DNA from: JAXGPL01 sp040766985
GTDB lineage: Bacteria; Bacillota; Sulfobacillia; JAUYEG01
Reading direction: 5' to 3'
NCBI GenBank assembly: GCA_040766985.1
Contig: JAXGPL010000006.1
Coordinates: 62,001 to 126,000 of the forward strand
DNA length: 64,000 nt
A model generated the notes under the pieces. That model saw only the letters and a program-made list of their open reading frames with translations. It had not been told where the DNA came from and made no database searches. Positions 61,157 through 64,000 of this stretch are shown here, one piece after another (position 1 is the stretch's first letter; each line of letters begins with the position of its first letter). A program made the translations under genes and the position numbers.

Positions 61157-61786
61157 ATGAAACGTGAGCTTCCCATATTCCTGACAGGTCTGACCGGCCT
61201 GATCCTGATTGCGCACTACTACATCACCATTCCGATACCGTTCATCAACCGGCTCGCCGAGGCCATGCCGAACTGGGGTGTCATCATTGCTGCCTTCACG
61301 CTGGCCTTGGCTGCTGCCAACCTGATCAAGATCCACCTGACACGGCTGATCCGTGGTGGCGGTATTGGCAGGGTCCTGCCCAGTGTGGTGCTCCTGGCGG
61401 GTCTGTTTGTGACGGCCATTTCGGGCATCTTCCTTGGGCAGAGTTCCACCTCGTTCAACTTCATCTTCACCAATATGTACACGCCCCTGGCTGCGGCCTT
61501 CTACGCGATGACGGCGTTTCACCTGGCTTCTGCATCATACCGGGCCTTCCGAGCGCGTACAGCTCAAGCTGCTGTGCTCCTCGTCACGGGTGTCCTTCTG
61601 ATGCTGGGCCGGGCGCCCATCGGTGAGGCGGTCTGGGCCCAGTTCCCGACAATCGCTAACTGGATTATGAACGTCGGTAACCTGGCGGGGTCACGTGGAA
61701 TCATGATTAGCATTGCCGTTGGTGTAATCGGTGTGAGCTTGCGGGTTCTCGTGGGCATCGACCGGGCACACCTGGGCGCGGAATAG
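61157..61786 (+). CDS. cassette 2 gene B: polytopic membrane protein
   Basis: The 209-residue protein has about six hydrophobic helices (FLTGLTGLILIAHYYITIPI; NWGVIIAAFTLALAAANLIK; VVLLAGLFVTAISGIFLGQS). It is intact and shows how the broken copy in cassette 1 should read. Conserved items include NMYTPLAAAFYAMTAFHLAS and SYRAFRARTAQAAVLLVTGV. The two Arg-rich turns between helices (RLIRGG; FRARTA) lie where positive charges would be cytoplasmic. Start: ATG with GAGGAGG upstream. No known family, and no catalytic motif seen. Confidence 0.78.
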   Translation: MKRELPIFLTGLTGLILIAHYYITIPIPFINRLAEAMPNWGVIIAAFTLALAAANLIKIHLTRLIRGGGIGRVLPSVVLLAGLFVTAISGIFLGQSSTSFNFIFTNMYTPLAAAFYAMTAFHLASASYRAFRARTAQAAVLLVTGVLLMLGRAPIGEAVWAQFPTIANWIMNVGNLAGSRGIMISIAVGVIGVSLRVLVGIDRAHLGAE

Positions 61787-61798
61787 GGGGTCGTGCAG

Positions 61799-62629
61799 AT
61801 GAGTCTGATTGAACGGCTCGGCCGCGTCGACAACCGGGTGATTTATGCGCTCTTGATAGTTGTACTGATTTGGCCGCTGGCAAAGCCACTCGGTCTTCCA
61901 GTTTCGGTCGGTGTCTATACCCAGAAGTCCTACGAGACTATCGATGCCCTTCAGGCCGGGGATGTGGTTCTCTTCTGTTCCGGCTACTCGGTATCAGGTG
62001 CCGGCGACGTCCAGGCTCAAGCCATTGCCATCTCGCGTCACCTGTTTGGGAAAGACGTCAAGGTCATCTTCTACTCGGATGTCGTCGAGGGGCCGATGGT
62101 GATCGAGAACGTTTTGACCAACATCCCGGAGATCCAGGGCAAGACCTACGGCGTCGACTGGGTCAACCTCGGTTACCTTGCCGGTGGAGAGATGGCCCAC
62201 ACCGCGGCCGCTAAGGGGCTTAAAGAGGCCTATCCGCTCGATTTCAAGGGCGATCCGACAGACACGCTTCCGATTCTTGAGAACGTCAACACCGCCGGCG
62301 ATGTAGCCCTGACGGTCTTCTTCACCACCCAGAACTCGGACATGTTCGTTCGTCAGATTACGCCTTACGGCAAACCAGTCATCGGCGGACTGATCAACAC
62401 AATTGTTCCGCAGGCTGAGCCGTACGTGAACTCCGGACAGCTCACCAGCATCCTGGCCGGTCTGCGTGGCGGCGCTGAGTATGAGTTGTTGATGAAGCAG
62501 CCCGGCGTCGGTTTGGCGGCCATGGATGCCCAGAGCATGGGTCACCTGCTGTTTATCCTGTTTATCGGATTGGCCAATGTCGCCTACTTCTCGACACGCG
62601 GCAGGGCTGCTCGAAAGGTGGGTGGTTAG
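61799..62629 (+). CDS. cassette 2 gene C: alpha/beta domain between two membrane helices
   Basis: The 276-residue protein has an N-terminal helix (VIYALLIVVLIWPLAKPLGL), an alpha/beta part (SYETIDALQAGDVVLFCSGY; GKDVKVIFYSDVVEGPMVIE; VDWVNLGYLAGGEMAHTAAA), and a C-terminal helix (GHLLFILFIGLANVAYFSTR). Shared with the paralog are the ETIDAL start, LRGGAEYELLMKQPGVGLAA and MDAQSMGHLL. The tail is basic (RGRAARKVGG), which suggests that both termini are cytoplasmic and the domain is extracytoplasmic. Start: ATG 61799 with AGGGGGT seven bases upstream; the in-frame GTG at 61793 is less suited. Function unassigned. Confidence 0.78.
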   Translation: MSLIERLGRVDNRVIYALLIVVLIWPLAKPLGLPVSVGVYTQKSYETIDALQAGDVVLFCSGYSVSGAGDVQAQAIAISRHLFGKDVKVIFYSDVVEGPMVIENVLTNIPEIQGKTYGVDWVNLGYLAGGEMAHTAAAKGLKEAYPLDFKGDPTDTLPILENVNTAGDVALTVFFTTQNSDMFVRQITPYGKPVIGGLINTIVPQAEPYVNSGQLTSILAGLRGGAEYELLMKQPGVGLAAMDAQSMGHLLFILFIGLANVAYFSTRGRAARKVGG

Positions 62630-62631
62630 CT

Positions 62632-63329
62632 GTGTCCACCAATCCAGGGATTTGGGTTGCGTCGATCCTGACGATATTCGTCTACTCCTATCTATTTAAG
62701 GAGAACCTGTTCTATCAACTGACCGAGCACCTCTATGTAGGCGTGGCCGCCGGGTACACGGTGACGATCGCGTGGACCAACATCAAGTCAGCGGTTTGGC
62801 AGCCGTTGTCGGCCAAGGGCGATTACCTGGTACTTGTACCGGCAATCCTTGGCCTACTGCTCTTCGCACCGTTCGTTTCCCCGTCGCTCAAGTGGGTCAA
62901 GCGCATCCCGATTGCCGTTATCATCGGTATCGGCACTGCGCTCACTTTGCGGACCACGGTAATATCCAGTTCTTAGCCCAGCTAAAGGCGTCAATCATGA
63001 CACTTAATAGTGTTGACAACGTGATTGTCGTGATCGGTACGCTGGCGACTTTGAGCTACTTCTTCTTTACCTACAAGCAGAACCCGGTATTGCATGCCTC
63101 CTCCGAAATCGGCAAGTGGGTGATCATGGTCACCTTCGGCGCCGCGTTCGGCAGCGGCATCATGGGCCGGTTGTCGCTCCTGATCGACCGGATCCTGCTG
63201 GTCTTCCGCGACTGGCTACCGCTGATACAAAGTAGCGTCGGCGCACCTTGGATGGAGCGCGTGGTCCGCGGCGGACAAACCGCCGCGGACCCGCCGTTAT
63301 CCCCGCAGGGGATGGAGCAGATACCATGA
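62632..63329 (+). CDS. cassette 2 gene D: polytopic membrane protein, frameshifted
   Basis: The N-terminal 108 residues (GIWVASILTIFVYSYLFKEN; YQLTEHLYVGVAAGYTVTIA) match gene D of cassette 1. Near 62955 the frame stops soon after, while another frame continues GNIQFLAQLKASIMTLNSVD, NVIVVIGTLATLSYFFFTYK and VTFGAAFGSGIMGRLSLLID to a stop at 63329, the expected remainder. One missing or extra base restores it. The tail beyond LLVFRDWLPLIQ is 32 residues longer than in copy 1. Its final stop overlaps menG by four bases (ATGA). Start: GTG with GGTGGGTGG upstream. Confidence 0.75.
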
Positions 63330-64000
63330 CCGACGGCCGCCTTCCGCGACCTGACCGGTTTGACCCGGTGGCCCGACACTATGACTTGGCCAACCGGCTG
63401 CTAAGCGTGGGCCTTGACCGCTGGTGGCGTAGGCAGGCTCTTGCCGCGCTCGCCTCCGCCCGGGGATCCGCCGTCATTGATCTATGCTGCGGCACAGGTG
63501 ACCTCGCCCTTGGGATCGCGGCCTCAGGGCTGCCGCAGGTGGTTGTAGGTCTGGATGTTTCCCCGGCAATGCTCGGGATGGCCCGGTCAAAGCTGGCCCG
63601 CGACGCGGCAAGGGTCAGTAGGGCAGGCCGCACCGTCCCGCCGGTGGCGCTGCTGCTTGCCGACGTCAGGCGGCTCCCGTTTCCGGATGCCGCCTTCGAC
63701 TCGGCAGTCATGGGCTTTGGCTTGCGCAATGTGGCCGATCGGGACTTGGCGTTGGCCGAGGCCCACCGGGTTCTCGCGGGTAACGGCCTGCTGGTGGTCC
63801 TGGAGTTCGTCCCGCCTGCAAAGGGTTTCTGCGGCAAGGCTGTCCGCCTGTGGATCGAGCGCGCTGTACCCGGACTGGGCGGAGTGGTCACGGGGGGCCG
63901 TGAACCCTACTCCTACCTAAGGGACTCGATCCTGTCCTTCCCGCCACCCGACCGCATCGCGGAGGAAATCCGCTCGGCAGGCTTTGCGCCGGTCAGCTAT
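63326..64000 (+). CDS. menG: demethylmenaquinone methyltransferase (UbiE/MenG), 3' end beyond window
   Basis: The 225 codons visible run to the window edge without a stop. The SAM-binding motif is VIDLCCGTGDLALGIA, and the family-typical motif is MGFGLRNVADRDLALAEAHR, with the N-terminus FDPVARHYDLANRLLSVGLD that marks UbiE/MenG. The enzyme C-methylates demethylmenaquinone in the last step of menaquinone synthesis. Its ATG overlaps the stop of cassette gene D by four bases, so translation is coupled. This ties the cassette to a quinone-dependent membrane process by gene context, though the link is not proven. Confidence 0.9.
   Translation, partial: MTDGRLPRPDRFDPVARHYDLANRLLSVGLDRWWRRQALAALASARGSAVIDLCCGTGDLALGIAASGLPQVVVGLDVSPAMLGMARSKLARDAARVSRAGRTVPPVALLLADVRRLPFPDAAFDSAVMGFGLRNVADRDLALAEAHRVLAGNGLLVVLEFVPPAKGFCGKAVRLWIERAVPGLGGVVTGGREPYSYLRDSILSFPPPDRIAEEIRSAGFAPVSY

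Noticed and set aside
1..64000. tRNA, rRNA, insertion sequences and phage genes
   Set aside because: I scanned for transposase motifs, tRNA-like cloverleaf sequence and conserved rRNA segments and found none; the scan was by eye, so small elements could be missed.

Overview
The window is GC-rich (roughly two-thirds G+C by eye), densely packed, and uses strong GGAGG-type ribosome binding sites with many GTG and TTG starts. Gene content suggests a high-GC, probably anaerobic, deep-branching member of the Bacillota: SLH-domain and stalk-domain (copper amine oxidase N-terminal-like) surface proteins, DUF2089 and SHOCT-like regulators, a NamZ muramidase, a menaquinone methyltransferase, undecaprenol/diacylglycerol kinase and a glycyl-radical hydroxyproline dehydratase. 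This assignment is inference. No rRNA, tRNA, CRISPR array, prophage or intact insertion sequence was recognised.

Layout. 0-16.6 kb: small accessory genes (GNAT, GrpB, MGMT-like), an AbgB-like M20 peptidase, an ABC exporter operon with its TetR repressor and two palindromic operators, a subtilase, a MocR regulator divergent from a DMT exporter, a PreA-like flavoprotein, a P1 aminopeptidase and a creatininase / DapA-like / Asp-Glu racemase operon. 16.6-34.5 kb: an accessory stretch in which most genes carry one or more frameshifts (NamZ, SHOCT-like, two M20 peptidases, a BglII-type restriction enzyme, an M14 carboxypeptidase, Uma2, LysM, two acyltransferase-3 proteins, a TipAS-type MerR regulator), with an intact SLH protein and a TPR-like protein among them. 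34.7-44.4 kb: a Lon-like protease, a tandem pair of homologous small Cys-rich proteins, an FAD oxidoreductase, an aldo/keto reductase remnant, an ABC exporter whose ATPase lacks the Walker A lysine, and a HELLH mini-metalloprotein. 44.6-64 kb: two paralogous copies of an uncharacterised four-gene membrane cassette (44632-47489 and 60359-63329) bracketing dgkA, a DUF4932 lipoprotein, an SLH-transglutaminase, a hydroxyproline module, an amidase and an S9 peptidase. The second cassette overlaps menG at the right edge.

How the genes fit together. Peptide and amino-acid catabolism dominates: peptidases of families M20, M14, P1, S8 and S9, an amidase, a racemase, and trans-4-hydroxyproline dehydratase with its activating enzyme next to an ornithine cyclodeaminase-family reductase that could act on the pyrroline product. 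The best candidate for an undescribed system is the duplicated four-gene cassette, here called A-B-C-D: A is a DUF6754-type membrane-anchored alpha/beta protein, B and D are polytopic membrane proteins, and C is an alpha/beta domain between two membrane helices. Gene order, overlaps and sequence motifs are conserved between the copies, which implies one membrane complex present in two versions.

Caution: the many single-base frame breaks in otherwise well-conserved genes could be assembly or read errors. Each such gene is marked and the restored reading is described.
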